NCBI RefSeq assembly: GCF_008711175.1
Contig: NZ_VWNF01000002.1
Span: forward strand, 33,767-97,766
Reading direction: 5' to 3'
Length of the DNA stretch: 64,000 bases
Source: Nesterenkonia ebinurensis
Lineage (GTDB): Bacteria > Actinomycetota > Actinomycetes > Actinomycetales > Micrococcaceae
The notes beneath the pieces are model-generated. The model did no database searches. It was not told the origin of the DNA and was given only the letters and a program-made list of their open reading frames with translations. This document shows, piece by piece, positions 51,939 to 60,145 of the stretch (position 1 is the first letter of the stretch; each line of letters starts with the position of its first letter). A program made the translations under genes and the position numbers.

Positions 51939-52946
51939 ATGGCGGCGAGAATAGTGATCAACGGTTTCGGCCGAGTCGGACGCAGCGTTCTCCGGGTGAT
52001 CCAAGACCAAGGGCAGGATCTCGAGCTGGTGGCGATCAACGATCTCGCCAGTCCCGAGCAACTGCTAAACCTCACCAAGTACGACTCTGTGCTGGGGCGC
52101 TTCCCGGCCGAGATATCACTGGAAGACGACTACTTGGTTGTCGGTGATCGCCGCATCAGGCTGCTCGCCGAGAAGGACCCGGCGACTCTGCCCTGGGATG
52201 AGCTGGGCGTGGATATCGTTCTGGAGTGCACCGGCTTCTTCCGGACCAAGGAAACCGCAGGAAAGCACCTGGAGGCCGGGGCCAAGAAAGTCATCGTCTC
52301 AGCACCAGGAAAGGGCATGGACGCCACTCTGGTTCTTGGCATCAACGATTCCGTATATGACCCGGCCAGCCATTCCGTGGTGTCCAATGCCTCCTGCACC
52401 ACCAACTGTTTGGCGCCGTTGGTGAAAGTGCTGGATGAGCAGTTCGGCATCGTCGAGGGCTTGATGACCACCATCCATGCCTATACCGGGGACCAGCGAC
52501 TCCATGATGCTCCGCACAAGGATGCTCGCCGAGCGCGAGCTGCAGCAGTGAACATCGTGCCAACCTCCACCGGCGCGGCCAAAGGCATAGGTTCTGTCAT
52601 CCCCGAGATAGCCGGCAAGCTTGACGGGTTTGCCCTACGGGTGCCGACGATCACTGGTTCTGCCACTGACCTCACGGTCACAGTGTCCAAGGAGGGGGTG
52701 AGTGCAGAAGACGTCAATGAGGCATTTGCGCAGGCCGCTGAGGGACCGCTGGCCGGAGTGCTGGCCTACAGCACCGATCCGATTGTCTCCACTGATATCA
52801 TCGGTGACCCTCATGCCGTGATCTTCGACGCCCCGCTGACCAAGGTCATCGGCAACACCGTCAAAATCCTCGGCTGGTACGACAACGAATACGGATACAG
52901 CTCACGTCTGGTGGAGACAGCTGTCTACATCGGCAATCAGCTGTAG
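51939..52946 (+). CDS. gap: Glyceraldehyde-3-phosphate dehydrogenase, type I
   Basis: A 335-residue enzyme oxidising glyceraldehyde-3-phosphate with NAD. It shows RIVINGFGRVGRSVLR, the catalytic cysteine in SNASCTTNCLAPLV, and catalytic histidine and C-terminal WYDNEYGYSSRLVE. NDL after the second strand favours NAD. No phosphoglycerate kinase or triose-phosphate isomerase gene lies next to it, so this may be an additional, non-operonic copy. AAGGA lies upstream of ATG 51939. It sits among accessory genes behind an alcohol dehydrogenase. Confidence 0.95.
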   Translation: MAARIVINGFGRVGRSVLRVIQDQGQDLELVAINDLASPEQLLNLTKYDSVLGRFPAEISLEDDYLVVGDRRIRLLAEKDPATLPWDELGVDIVLECTGFFRTKETAGKHLEAGAKKVIVSAPGKGMDATLVLGINDSVYDPASHSVVSNASCTTNCLAPLVKVLDEQFGIVEGLMTTIHAYTGDQRLHDAPHKDARRARAAAVNIVPTSTGAAKGIGSVIPEIAGKLDGFALRVPTITGSATDLTVTVSKEGVSAEDVNEAFAQAAEGPLAGVLAYSTDPIVSTDIIGDPHAVIFDAPLTKVIGNTVKILGWYDNEYGYSSRLVETAVYIGNQL

Positions 52947-52962
52947 ATGAGCCTGCTGGCTT

Positions 52963-53526
52963 TCAGTGGTTCTTGTAGGACACCTCATAGCTGAGCCGGG
53001 CGAACTGTCCGATCTGCTTGACTGAGGTGAGAGTTAGCCGGTCGGATTCGACTCGACGGGGGAGCAGCTGCGCCCCTGAGCCGAGCGCCACCGGGGCTAT
53101 CGTGAAAACAAGCCGGTCTAGCGCCTGGGAATCCATGAACTGCCCAGCGAGGTCACCACCGCCAACCACCCAGATATCGCCACCAGCGGCTGCCTCCCTC
53201 AGCTGTGGCAGCGCATCGGAGATCTTTCCATTGAGGAAGCCGACGGTGCTGCCATCAGGAGTGGGGAGACGGCGAGAGGTGAAGACGAAGACCGGAGTCT
53301 TTCCGAACGCCTTGGCCCATTCGTCAGGTGCATCGATGGCGTTGAGCTGGTTCAGAACCCACTCATACGTAGTGGACCCCATCACTTGGATCGAAGCCTG
53401 GGGAGGCGCTAGCTCGGGGTCGGGCTCGGTCCCGCCGGGAACAGTAAATAGCCAGTCCAGCGAATTGTTCTCATCAGCGATGTATCCGTCGAAGCTTGTG
53501 GCAGTTTCATAGATGACCCGGCTCAT
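52963..53526 (-). CDS. Dihydrofolate reductase-family protein (RibD C-terminal type)
   Basis: A 187-residue DHFR-fold protein of the YwjB/RibD_C group, starting MSRVIYETATSFDGYIAD. The segment GGDIWVVGGGDLAGQFMDS is the NADPH-binding site. It is too diverged for canonical folate reduction to be assigned. It converges with gap; ATG 53526. Confidence 0.85.
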   Translation of the reverse strand: MSRVIYETATSFDGYIADENNSLDWLFTVPGGTEPDPELAPPQASIQVMGSTTYEWVLNQLNAIDAPDEWAKAFGKTPVFVFTSRRLPTPDGSTVGFLNGKISDALPQLREAAAGGDIWVVGGGDLAGQFMDSQALDRLVFTIAPVALGSGAQLLPRRVESDRLTLTSVKQIGQFARLSYEVSYKNH

Positions 53527-53555
53527 GGCGCGAGCCTAGTCCATGCCTAGGACAT

Positions 53556-53948
53556 TCACGACGCATCAGCGACCATCTCGGCTTTGAAACCTGCGGAGTT
53601 CTCAAGCCAGCCAGCATAGTGAGCCTCTCCGCCGGCGTGCGGATAACGCTCCTGGTAGAGCGGGGACCACCCATGTGCGGGCGCATCCGTCATGAGAGCA
53701 TCGAGCTCGGCGGGTGCCCCTGCTTTGAATGCGAGATGGTTCACCCCTGGGCGTCGACGATCATGGACAGTCGCTGTCAGATTCGGCGATGTAGTGAGGG
53801 TGAGATACGCACCGCCAGCAGACCAGGACTGCCCGCCTGGCCACTCGGTATCAAGGACGAAGCCCAACCGTGACAGAAGCCAGCCCCACTCAGCGCGTGC
53901 TTCATCGAAATCCGCGACCCACAACTCGATATGATGAAACCCTGCCAT
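53556..53948 (-). CDS. VOC-superfamily protein
   Basis: A 130-residue glyoxalase-fold protein beginning MAGFHHIELWVADFDEARAE, with HLAFKAG and HYAGWLENSAGFKAEMVAD. The histidines near residues 5 and 70 and the final glutamate sit at metal-ligand positions. Substrate unknown. It lies 30 bases upstream of the DHFR-like gene and is probably co-transcribed with it. Confidence 0.83.
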   Translation of the reverse strand: MAGFHHIELWVADFDEARAEWGWLLSRLGFVLDTEWPGGQSWSAGGAYLTLTTSPNLTATVHDRRRPGVNHLAFKAGAPAELDALMTDAPAHGWSPLYQERYPHAGGEAHYAGWLENSAGFKAEMVADAS

Positions 53949-53965
53949 GTCACAAGTTTGCCAGT

Positions 53966-54076
53966 TCAGCGCTGCCGAGAATCAGCAGACACGCTCTCGG
54001 ACACGGCAGCTATAGCCTCGATCTCAACGAGCTGATCGTCGTACCCGAGTACCGTGACTCCCATCAAGGTGCTAGG
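53966..54076 (-). pseudogene. C-terminal fragment of a RidA-family gene
   Basis: The minus strand reads STLMGVTVLGYDDQLVEIEA and IAAV before a tail and a stop at 53966. This is the end of a RidA/YjgF enamine deaminase. The preceding three quarters are absent; unrelated sequence begins at about 54077. Confidence 0.6.
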
Positions 54077-54234
54077 TGTACTGACCGTAGACATTAGTTG
54101 ACACAGAACTACGGAAATGCCAGAGGACACGCCATGGAGGTTGCCGGGGTGTGCTCCGGGATGCGTCTCGGACGACCTCCCAGGCCGCTACCAAGTGCCT
54201 CTGCTCCGATGAAGCGAGCCTGGTGAGCTTGACG
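54077..54234. other. Spacer without a recognisable gene
   Basis: Sequence between the RidA fragment and the NUDIX gene shows no gene. TTGACA occurs near 54098 on the plus strand but no plausible target follows. Confidence 0.4.
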
Positions 54235-54660
54235 TTATTCGACAAGTTGCTTGAGCAACCCGGCTGGGAAGAGCGGAACTTCGCCACGCCGGAGCGAATC
54301 GAGGGAAACCCACAGAGCCGTTGAGTCGGGCTCGTCGAGGATCGAACGGGTCTCTCCGAGCGGCATGTTTGCCAAGGCAGCGGATCCAACAGCGAAGACG
54401 TGGACGATTTCATGGCCCGTAGCGCCCTCATAATCGAAGATATTCTCTGCGACATCCAGAAGCTCTACGTCATCGAGTTCCACTCCGAGCTCTTCCTGAA
54501 ACTCGCGGCGCACCGCGTCGGCGGCGAGCTCGCCGAACTCAATGCCGCCGCCAAGGGCGCGGTAAAAATGCTGTCCCTTGACCGAGTCGTAGCCCGTCTG
54601 CACGAGAACGTGTCCATCCTTGGCGGGCAGCGCGACAGCAATATTCCGGATAGAAGGCAT
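54235..54660 (-). CDS. NUDIX hydrolase
   Basis: A 141-residue hydrolase of nucleoside diphosphate derivatives. The NUDIX box reads GGGIEFGELAADAVRREFQE followed by ELGVEL, with the REFQEE metal-binding core complete. The start is MPSIRNIAVALPAKDG at ATG 54660. The specific substrate is unknown. A fragment of a closely related gene lies at 57255-57372. Confidence 0.9.
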   Translation of the reverse strand: MPSIRNIAVALPAKDGHVLVQTGYDSVKGQHFYRALGGGIEFGELAADAVRREFQEELGVELDDVELLDVAENIFDYEGATGHEIVHVFAVGSAALANMPLGETRSILDEPDSTALWVSLDSLRRGEVPLFPAGLLKQLVE

Positions 54661-54780
54661 GATGAGAGCTTACCGGCTGAGATGTTCCGGTCATGGGGCT
54701 GCAGCCGTAGCTGGGGAAGACGCTCGCCGAGTGAACGCGCCTCTCGTTCCACCCACAAGGATGAGGGATCGAGCCGGAGT

Positions 54781-55395
54781 TCACAGGACCTCCCGAGTCC
54801 ACGTGCTGTTGTTCGCGGTGTAGACGATCCTAGTGTGACGGCGGTCCGGAGAACCTTGCCAGAACTCGACCCGCGCCGGCTGGACGTAGAACAGAGTCCA
54901 GTCGTCCTCAACCACGTCGGACTGGGCCTGGGGACTCCTCGAACGGAGATCGGCAATGTTCTCCTCCCTGCTGGCCACACGGACCTCTCCCCGGACTCGC
55001 ACCGCTCGGGCGACGGGCTGCCACCAGAAGTTCAGGGCTGCGGCCGGTTGCGCATCGAGTTGTGAAGCCTTCCTGCTGGATCCCGTGCTGGCGAATGCCC
55101 AGCCCGATTCGTTGAGGTCCTTGAGAATCAGCGTCCGGGCATCGGGAACACCTTCCGAGTCCACGGTGGACAGAGTCATCGCATGAGGTTCTGCTACGCC
55201 AACGGAGAGAGCCTCTGCAAACCACATCAGAAACAAGGTGGTCGGATCATCGGGCAGGGCGCTCGTATTGAGCGGTGGTGCAGTGCCGGTGAGCGAGGGG
55301 ACTGCCCGGAGCATCGAACGAATGCTGTCTGCCATGCCACCCATCTTCGCATCCCTCTGCTGAGGCCCACGGGCCGATGTCTCTGGGCTTGCCAT
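54781..55395 (-). CDS. Pyridoxamine 5'-phosphate oxidase-family protein
   Basis: A flavin-binding split-barrel protein related to PdxH. It contains AMTLSTVDSEGVPDARTLIL and SSRKASQLDAQPAAALNFWW, then a C-terminal WTLFYVQPARVEFWQGSPDR. The last block is the family's dimerisation region. It might oxidise pyridoxamine phosphate or related compounds. ATG 55395 is nine bases after the GNAT stop, so they form an operon; ATG 55344 and 55335 are other in-frame starts. Confidence 0.83.
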   Translation of the reverse strand: MASPETSARGPQQRDAKMGGMADSIRSMLRAVPSLTGTAPPLNTSALPDDPTTLFLMWFAEALSVGVAEPHAMTLSTVDSEGVPDARTLILKDLNESGWAFASTGSSRKASQLDAQPAAALNFWWQPVARAVRVRGEVRVASREENIADLRSRSPQAQSDVVEDDWTLFYVQPARVEFWQGSPDRRHTRIVYTANNSTWTREVL

Positions 55396-55404
55396 GGTCT
55401 GCTG

Positions 55405-55860
55405 CTAGTCCAGTCGCCGTACGAGAGCTAGCGGCGATGCCTTAAAGCCGAGGTTCTCGTAAAGGTTCAGGGCGGCGTCGTTGGCGCTGACGGTCAGGTG
55501 GCTGGCACCTCTTTGCTGCGCCTCTTGGACCAGGAGACTGACCAACTCAGCCCCCAGCCCACGTGTTCGATAGTCGGGCTTCACGTAGACCGACTGAATG
55601 TCCCCGGACCAGCGGTGAAGGCTGTCGATATCCGGGGTGCGCGGATAGAGCACCAGCCATGCCATTCCCACCAGGTCGTTCCCGGTGTCTGCCACCGCAC
55701 AGACCGCTGTCCCTTGAGGGATCAGCCACTGGGCGAGCTCTGCTTTCAGAGCGGAGAGGGCATCTTCCGAAGCGGGCGCTGGCAGCTGAGACCACTCCAC
55801 CTTGAGGTGTGTGAGCGCATCGAGGTCTGCTTCTGAAGCAAACCTCACAGCAGTGGACAT
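55405..55860 (-). CDS. GNAT-family N-acetyltransferase
   Basis: A 151-residue acetyltransferase. The acetyl-CoA loop is VKPDYRTRGLGAELVSLLV (R/Q-x-x-G-x-G/A), followed by LTVSANDAALNLYENLGFKA. The substrate is unknown. ATG 55860 follows GGAGGAG by eight bases. It is the first gene of an operon with the PNPOx-like gene. Confidence 0.9.
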   Translation of the reverse strand: MSTAVRFASEADLDALTHLKVEWSQLPAPASEDALSALKAELAQWLIPQGTAVCAVADTGNDLVGMAWLVLYPRTPDIDSLHRWSGDIQSVYVKPDYRTRGLGAELVSLLVQEAQQRGASHLTVSANDAALNLYENLGFKASPLALVRRLD

Positions 55861-56033
55861 CAAGAGATCTCCTCCACCAGGTCCGAGGCTCCTTGCGCTG
55901 CAGTGTGAGAATGCTCGTCATTCACCCCTCCAGCATGTCATTATGACGGCTGGTTCCCAACGGCGCCCCATTATGAAGCCCAGCCGGAGCAAGAGTGCAG
56001 GGATCGCCAGCCAAGAGGTGTTAGCGTCGGTGG

Positions 56034-56645
56034 ATGGAGTTCACCAGCCTGGTTGAGCACATCACGCAAGCGCAGCAGAGCGCCAGCCGTCCCATCGTGG
56101 TGGGGATCTCCGGATACGCCGGTTCTGGAAAGTCCACGCTGGCCCGGCGACTTGTCGAAGCGGTGCCGGGCGCCGCGCGGGTGCGCGGAGATGACTTTCT
56201 GAACCCAGTTCTGTCACATCATCGCTCTCAAGATTGGGCCGGAGTGGAGCGAATCCGGCTGACAGAGGAAGTGCTCAAACCCATTCGTGAGCAGCAGCCG
56301 GGTACTTTCCGGAGGTTCGACTGGAGTTGTAGAACACTCGGAGACCCCGAACCGCTTCCGGACGCTGATGTCCTTGTCGTTGATCTGATCGGGCTGTTTC
56401 ATCCTGAGGCGCTGGAGCATCTGGATATCACCGTGTGGTGCGACATCGATCTGTCGACAGCGGTCCAGAGGGGAATGGCGCGGGACAGAGAATTAGGGCG
56501 CATGCACGACACTCTGTGGCTTGATGTGTGGGAACCGAACGAGCGAGATTTTGCGGAGAGGTTCGCGCCAGCGCAGAAGGCCGACGTTCGCTTCTCTACG
56601 GCGGGACCTGTGGTGAGGGCTCGACCGGCGGGGAGGATGCTGTGA
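56034..56645 (+). CDS. Uridine kinase-like P-loop kinase
   Basis: A 203-residue NTPase/kinase of the uridine/phosphoribulokinase group. Walker A is GISGYAGSGKSTLARRL and the second acidic motif is VRGDDFL. VLVVDLIGLFHPEALEHLDI is Walker B-like, and RGMARDREL is a lid arginine motif. The phosphate acceptor is unknown. TAGCGT ends six bases before ATG 56034, indicating a leaderless mRNA. The HicB-DinB gene starts one base after its stop. Confidence 0.87.
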   Translation: MEFTSLVEHITQAQQSASRPIVVGISGYAGSGKSTLARRLVEAVPGAARVRGDDFLNPVLSHHRSQDWAGVERIRLTEEVLKPIREQQPGTFRRFDWSCRTLGDPEPLPDADVLVVDLIGLFHPEALEHLDITVWCDIDLSTAVQRGMARDRELGRMHDTLWLDVWEPNERDFAERFAPAQKADVRFSTAGPVVRARPAGRML

Positions 56646-56646
56646 G

Positions 56647-57270
56647 ATGCGGGTGAACGTCTATGTGGAGAGCGGCGTCGCTATGGCCTACGACTCCGGG
56701 ACCGCGGCTTGGGTGTTCGACGTCGAGTTCTGGGGGCTCTGCGGACAGGGGCTGACTGAGACTGAGGCGTTGGCGGAGTTGAGTATGGCTCTTCCGCGGG
56801 AGGCCGAACTCAGCGTCGTTGAGCGCATCCAAGGAGATGAGGGCGCTTTCGACCGCGACACGGAACCCGCGACTGAGGCCGAGGTTGAGCGTACATTGGA
56901 GATCCTGACCCAGGCTCGGGCTGAGCTGCTACATCTTCTCCAGAAGAGCACCGAGGCGGACCTTGGCCGGCCCATCCCGCAGGACGCACATTTCGCTGGC
57001 TGGTCCACAATCTGCGAACGCGCCTGGCACATCGCTGACACAGAGAGTCGCTACTATCTGCCCTCACTCGGGCTGCCGTCCAAGCCCAGAGCTCAGACCC
57101 TGGTTGCTGAACTTAGTGAATCGGCTGAGCACGTGCAGAAGACCCTCAGAACCATGCTCCCGAATATGAGCCGGAGCAATGGCGGAGAGTTATGGACCTC
57201 GACCAAGCTGCTGCGGCGCCTCGCCTGGCACGAGCCAGGTGAACTTGCCGCTATCCGGCAAGGTGCGTGA
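56647..57270 (+). CDS. Protein with HicB-like N-terminus and DinB-like C-terminus
   Basis: A 207-residue protein. The first 50 residues (RVNVYVESGVAMAYDSGTA, DVEFWGLCGQGLTETEALAE) resemble a HicB antitoxin fold. The rest (WSTICERAWHIADTESRYYL and TSTKLLRRLAWHEPGELAAI) is a DinB four-helix domain with histidines at metal-ligand positions. DinB proteins are often thiol S-transferases or metal-binding; no function can be assigned. It is coupled to the kinase gene, suggesting joint expression. Confidence 0.75.
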   Translation: MRVNVYVESGVAMAYDSGTAAWVFDVEFWGLCGQGLTETEALAELSMALPREAELSVVERIQGDEGAFDRDTEPATEAEVERTLEILTQARAELLHLLQKSTEADLGRPIPQDAHFAGWSTICERAWHIADTESRYYLPSLGLPSKPRAQTLVAELSESAEHVQKTLRTMLPNMSRSNGGELWTSTKLLRRLAWHEPGELAAIRQGA

Positions 57271-57372
57271 GCAACCCGGCTGGGTAGAGCGGAATCTCCC
57301 CGCACCGGAGCGGATCGATGGAGCCCATGGGGCTGTTGAGCCGGGCTCTCCGCCCATCAGGCTATAGGTTGG
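57255..57372 (-). pseudogene. C-terminal fragment of a second NUDIX gene
   Basis: The minus strand reads EPGSTAPW and, one frame over, IDPLRCGEIPLYPAGLLTHL. These match the last 25 residues of the NUDIX protein at 54235-54660 (DSLRRGEVPLFPAGLLKQL) with a frameshift. The two DNA segments are about 75-80 percent identical over about 85 bases. The rest of the gene is missing, and the fragment overlaps the end of the DinB-like gene. Confidence 0.65.
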
Positions 57373-57410
57373 GCCGCATGACGGCTCAGCCCAGGTGAAT
57401 GTCCATGTGT

Positions 57411-58166
57411 TCACGCTTGTATGCTCAGCGCTTGCGCCCACACCTCGTGGTGTCGTTTCACATATTCACTCACGGCTTGCCAATGCGCGCCGTGGCCCTG
57501 GGCGTACATGGACTTCCACGGTTCGCGCCCGGAGTCCACCGATGAGCTCAGCAGCTCATACATCGCGTAAGCGCGCTGATGCATCGTTCGGGGAAGTTTC
57601 CTGCGCAGTTCGGCCCTGGCACCGTACCCATCGACAAAGGCCACCAGGTTGAGTGCGGCCTCGTCTGCTCTCTGATCAGGATCGTTGAGCGTGAAAGTCT
57701 GGGCAGCATAGGCCAGATCCCAGAGCCGGGTACTCGGTCCAGCCCCATCCCAGTCGATGAACACCCAACGATCCCCGATGATCAGGTTCCAGGGCGCGAG
57801 GTCGTTGTGGCAGATGAGCTCCTCGCCCGGAGCCGGGATGACGGGCTCCCACTGTGATCGGTCGGGAGGCCGGAAAGCGGCGCTGGCATCATGGATCGCT
57901 CGGACCAGTGTGCCCACGCGGGCGAGCTCTGAGGGAGCTAAGGGATCGGTCTCCATCGCGAGCCGGCCAGGTATGAACTCGATGATCTGACGGCCCTGAT
58001 CATCGCGACCCAGCACAGCGGGAACATCGACCCCTGCCCCGCCGACCGCGGAGATGAAACTGTGGACACTCGTTGTACCCGCAGTCCAGGGCTTCCGGAC
58101 CGTGGACCCGATCTGCACAACGCAGCCGCTGGCATTGCCGCCGGTCAGGGGCAGAGCATTCTCCAT
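57411..58166 (-). CDS. Phosphotransferase (APH/choline kinase family)
   Basis: A 251-residue protein-kinase-like enzyme. The catalytic loop is ICHNDLAPWNLII (H-N-D) and the Mg-binding motif is FIDWDGAGPSTRLWDLAY. The N-terminal nucleotide lobe is short. It could phosphorylate an aminoglycoside-like or metabolic hydroxyl; no resistance is implied. TAGCCT ends six bases before ATG 58166, suggesting a leaderless mRNA. Confidence 0.88.
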   Translation of the reverse strand: MENALPLTGGNASGCVVQIGSTVRKPWTAGTTSVHSFISAVGGAGVDVPAVLGRDDQGRQIIEFIPGRLAMETDPLAPSELARVGTLVRAIHDASAAFRPPDRSQWEPVIPAPGEELICHNDLAPWNLIIGDRWVFIDWDGAGPSTRLWDLAYAAQTFTLNDPDQRADEAALNLVAFVDGYGARAELRRKLPRTMHQRAYAMYELLSSSVDSGREPWKSMYAQGHGAHWQAVSEYVKRHHEVWAQALSIQA

Positions 58167-58204
58167 ACCATAAGGCTAGGCGGTAAAGCCCAAAGACCTT
58201 TGAC

Positions 58205-58340
58205 CACCGCCCTGGGAGTCATCCCCTGGTCGGATGAAGCCTCTTATCGTCTTTTCTTCCCGGGGCCGGCCACGAGTTCAACACCGACGCTCCTGGAGAT
58301 TTCGCCCAGGCCGTCCAAGACCTCCTTGCAAGAACATCAC
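58205..58340 (+). pseudogene. C-terminal fragment of an alpha/beta hydrolase
   Basis: The plus strand reads VIPWSDEASYRLFFPGPA, then after a frameshift HEFNTDAPGDFAQAVQDLLA. This is the pattern around the catalytic histidine and end of alpha/beta hydrolases. No upstream hydrolase sequence is present. The fragment is short, so this is a moderate-confidence reading. Confidence 0.45.
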
Positions 58341-58375
58341 CAGGCGATGGTGGTCAGGCCTTATAGGGTGAAGTC

Positions 58376-59347
58376 ATGGACACCGCAGATTCTGAGGCAA
58401 CCACTGGAGAACTGGCTGAAGGTTTCCGGCTGAGCGGCATGCACGCCGAATCACTGACCCGATTCGCGCGGGTCTACCGTGCTCAGACCGCCGCAGGTGA
58501 GGACATTGTGGTCAAGCGAACCCCGGGCGATGCTGGCCGGACCGAGGCGCTGATGAGATGGACCAGATCGCTCGATCACGCTGGCATCGCTGTGGTGATC
58601 CCGGCCGGTCTGGACGTGGCGAACCCGCAGGAGATCCATGGAGAGCACTGGGTGGTCTACCCATGGATTGACGGCGCGCCCTACACCGGCACCGAGGGCC
58701 AGATCCGACAGGCAGGGGACTACCTGGGGCGTATGCATGCCGTGGAGGTCCCCACCCAGGGTATGCGGACCTACAGCTACCCTGACTCCGATTACTCGGA
58801 GGTGGTCTCCGACTGCCGCACCCTCGAGGGGGTTCTGTCCTCCCAGGGCGATACCGAGGCGATTGAGGTCATTCGAGAACTCGGCAGACGCTGGTGGCAG
58901 GAATCCCTGCCGGGACTGAAGAAGCACGACGACGAGCTGCCCCGCACTGCGGTCAGCAGCGACTTCAAAGCCAATAACCTCCTCTACACCGAGGGTGGCC
59001 CGGTACTCGTTGACCCGGACAATGGCGGTGTTGAGCCTCGGATATTCGACCTGGCACTGGCCTTGGTGCTGTTCCACAATGAAGGCGACGGCGCACCGGG
59101 GAGACTCTTCACCGACTCAGAGTGGGAGACCTTCTCCCGGGCCTATCTCCGGCATGTCCAGCTCACAGACCGAGAGCGGGAACTCTGGTCCGCAGCGCTG
59201 GACCACATGCTCTGGGAGGAGGGAACCTGGGTGCTGGAGGACAACGACGCCGCCGCCTGGGCAGATTCCCGGCAGCGAGCCTTCCTGCTGAACCTCGCGC
59301 ATACCACCCCAGAGAGCTACCCGCTTCCGGATGAGTCCGTGGCCTGA
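58376..59347 (+). CDS. Phosphotransferase (APH family)
   Basis: A 323-residue kinase-fold protein. Nucleotide lobe: DIVVKRTPG with a lysine and an acidic helix. Catalytic loop: AVSSDFKANNLLYTEGG, with S-D replacing the usual H-D. Mg motif: VLVDPDNGGVEPRIFDLALAL. The YPWIDG hinge is also visible. The catalytic change may alter activity. It is oriented away from the other APH gene at 57411 and shares only the fold. A TATAGG hexamer lies eight bases before ATG 58376. Confidence 0.83.
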   Translation: MDTADSEATTGELAEGFRLSGMHAESLTRFARVYRAQTAAGEDIVVKRTPGDAGRTEALMRWTRSLDHAGIAVVIPAGLDVANPQEIHGEHWVVYPWIDGAPYTGTEGQIRQAGDYLGRMHAVEVPTQGMRTYSYPDSDYSEVVSDCRTLEGVLSSQGDTEAIEVIRELGRRWWQESLPGLKKHDDELPRTAVSSDFKANNLLYTEGGPVLVDPDNGGVEPRIFDLALALVLFHNEGDGAPGRLFTDSEWETFSRAYLRHVQLTDRERELWSAALDHMLWEEGTWVLEDNDAAAWADSRQRAFLLNLAHTTPESYPLPDESVA

Positions 59348-59464
59348 CACCGCCGAAACGCTCGAATCTCCACTGTTCACCATAGAAGCCACCTTCGAAT
59401 GCACTCCTGGGCATGCTGCCGATGTCATCACGATCCGCTGACAGCATCACAGCGTCGTGAGCTT

Positions 59465-60106
59465 TCACCCGCCGAAGACGGCCTGCTCGAAGTACTGGTG
59501 GTCCTGGGGGCGGTGCCGTGAGCCTGTGACATGGATGTGCCGAGCGCCTAAGGCGGAGAGCGCGTCAGCGATCGCCTCGTACTCAGGATTCCAATTGCCG
59601 GTGGCTACGATGGTGCCCTCCGCAGGGATCATCTCACCGGTCACCCCGTCACCCCACGGCGGAGAGACCGAGGCGAAGTGCTCGGCCAGAGCCTTTTCCT
59701 GGTCCCACTGCTCCGGATCCGCAGGCCCACCGAAGAACAGCGGACGGAAGATCTCCCAGAACCCGTAGAGCTCTCCGGCCGAACTCCGCTGGTGTGCGCG
59801 GGTCACCGTGCTGATGTGCTTCTCAATATGCTCATCACCACGGGCCAGGTCATAGAGGGCCGGCTCCAGCAGAATGAGTCGCCGAGCCTGGAACAGCCCG
59901 CGGCCAAGGGCCAGAACTGCGCGCTCTGCCCCCAGACTGTGTGCCACCACATCCACCGGTCCATCAGGTGCGATCTGCGCAAGATGCTGCAACTGCTCCT
60001 CTTTGGAGGTGTGCGGTACAAACTGGGCGAAGACCGCGTTGTCTGCTGACTGCTTCGGCCAGGCATCACGCCCGGTTCTGCCCGCCCCAGGAATGTAGAG
60101 CCTCAT
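59465..60106 (-). CDS. Alpha/beta hydrolase
   Basis: A 213-residue hydrolase. The nucleophile elbow is VVAHSLGAERAVLAL. The oxyanion region RLYIPGAGRTGRDAWP follows the start. TGSRHRPQDHQYFEQ supplies the catalytic histidine near the end. ATG 60106 is chosen because TACGAT ends six bases upstream; ATG 60127 is in frame but has no such signal. The substrate is unknown. Confidence 0.83.
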   Translation of the reverse strand: MRLYIPGAGRTGRDAWPKQSADNAVFAQFVPHTSKEEQLQHLAQIAPDGPVDVVAHSLGAERAVLALGRGLFQARRLILLEPALYDLARGDEHIEKHISTVTRAHQRSSAGELYGFWEIFRPLFFGGPADPEQWDQEKALAEHFASVSPPWGDGVTGEMIPAEGTIVATGNWNPEYEAIADALSALGARHIHVTGSRHRPQDHQYFEQAVFGG

Positions 60107-60145
60107 CGGGCTATCGTATGCGCTCATCCAGGTAGGGTCTGAGGC

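Noticed and set aside
57411..59347. Tandem aminoglycoside-resistance genes
   Set aside because: Both are APH-fold but differ in the catalytic loop and lack features of known aminoglycoside kinases; only the family can be stated.
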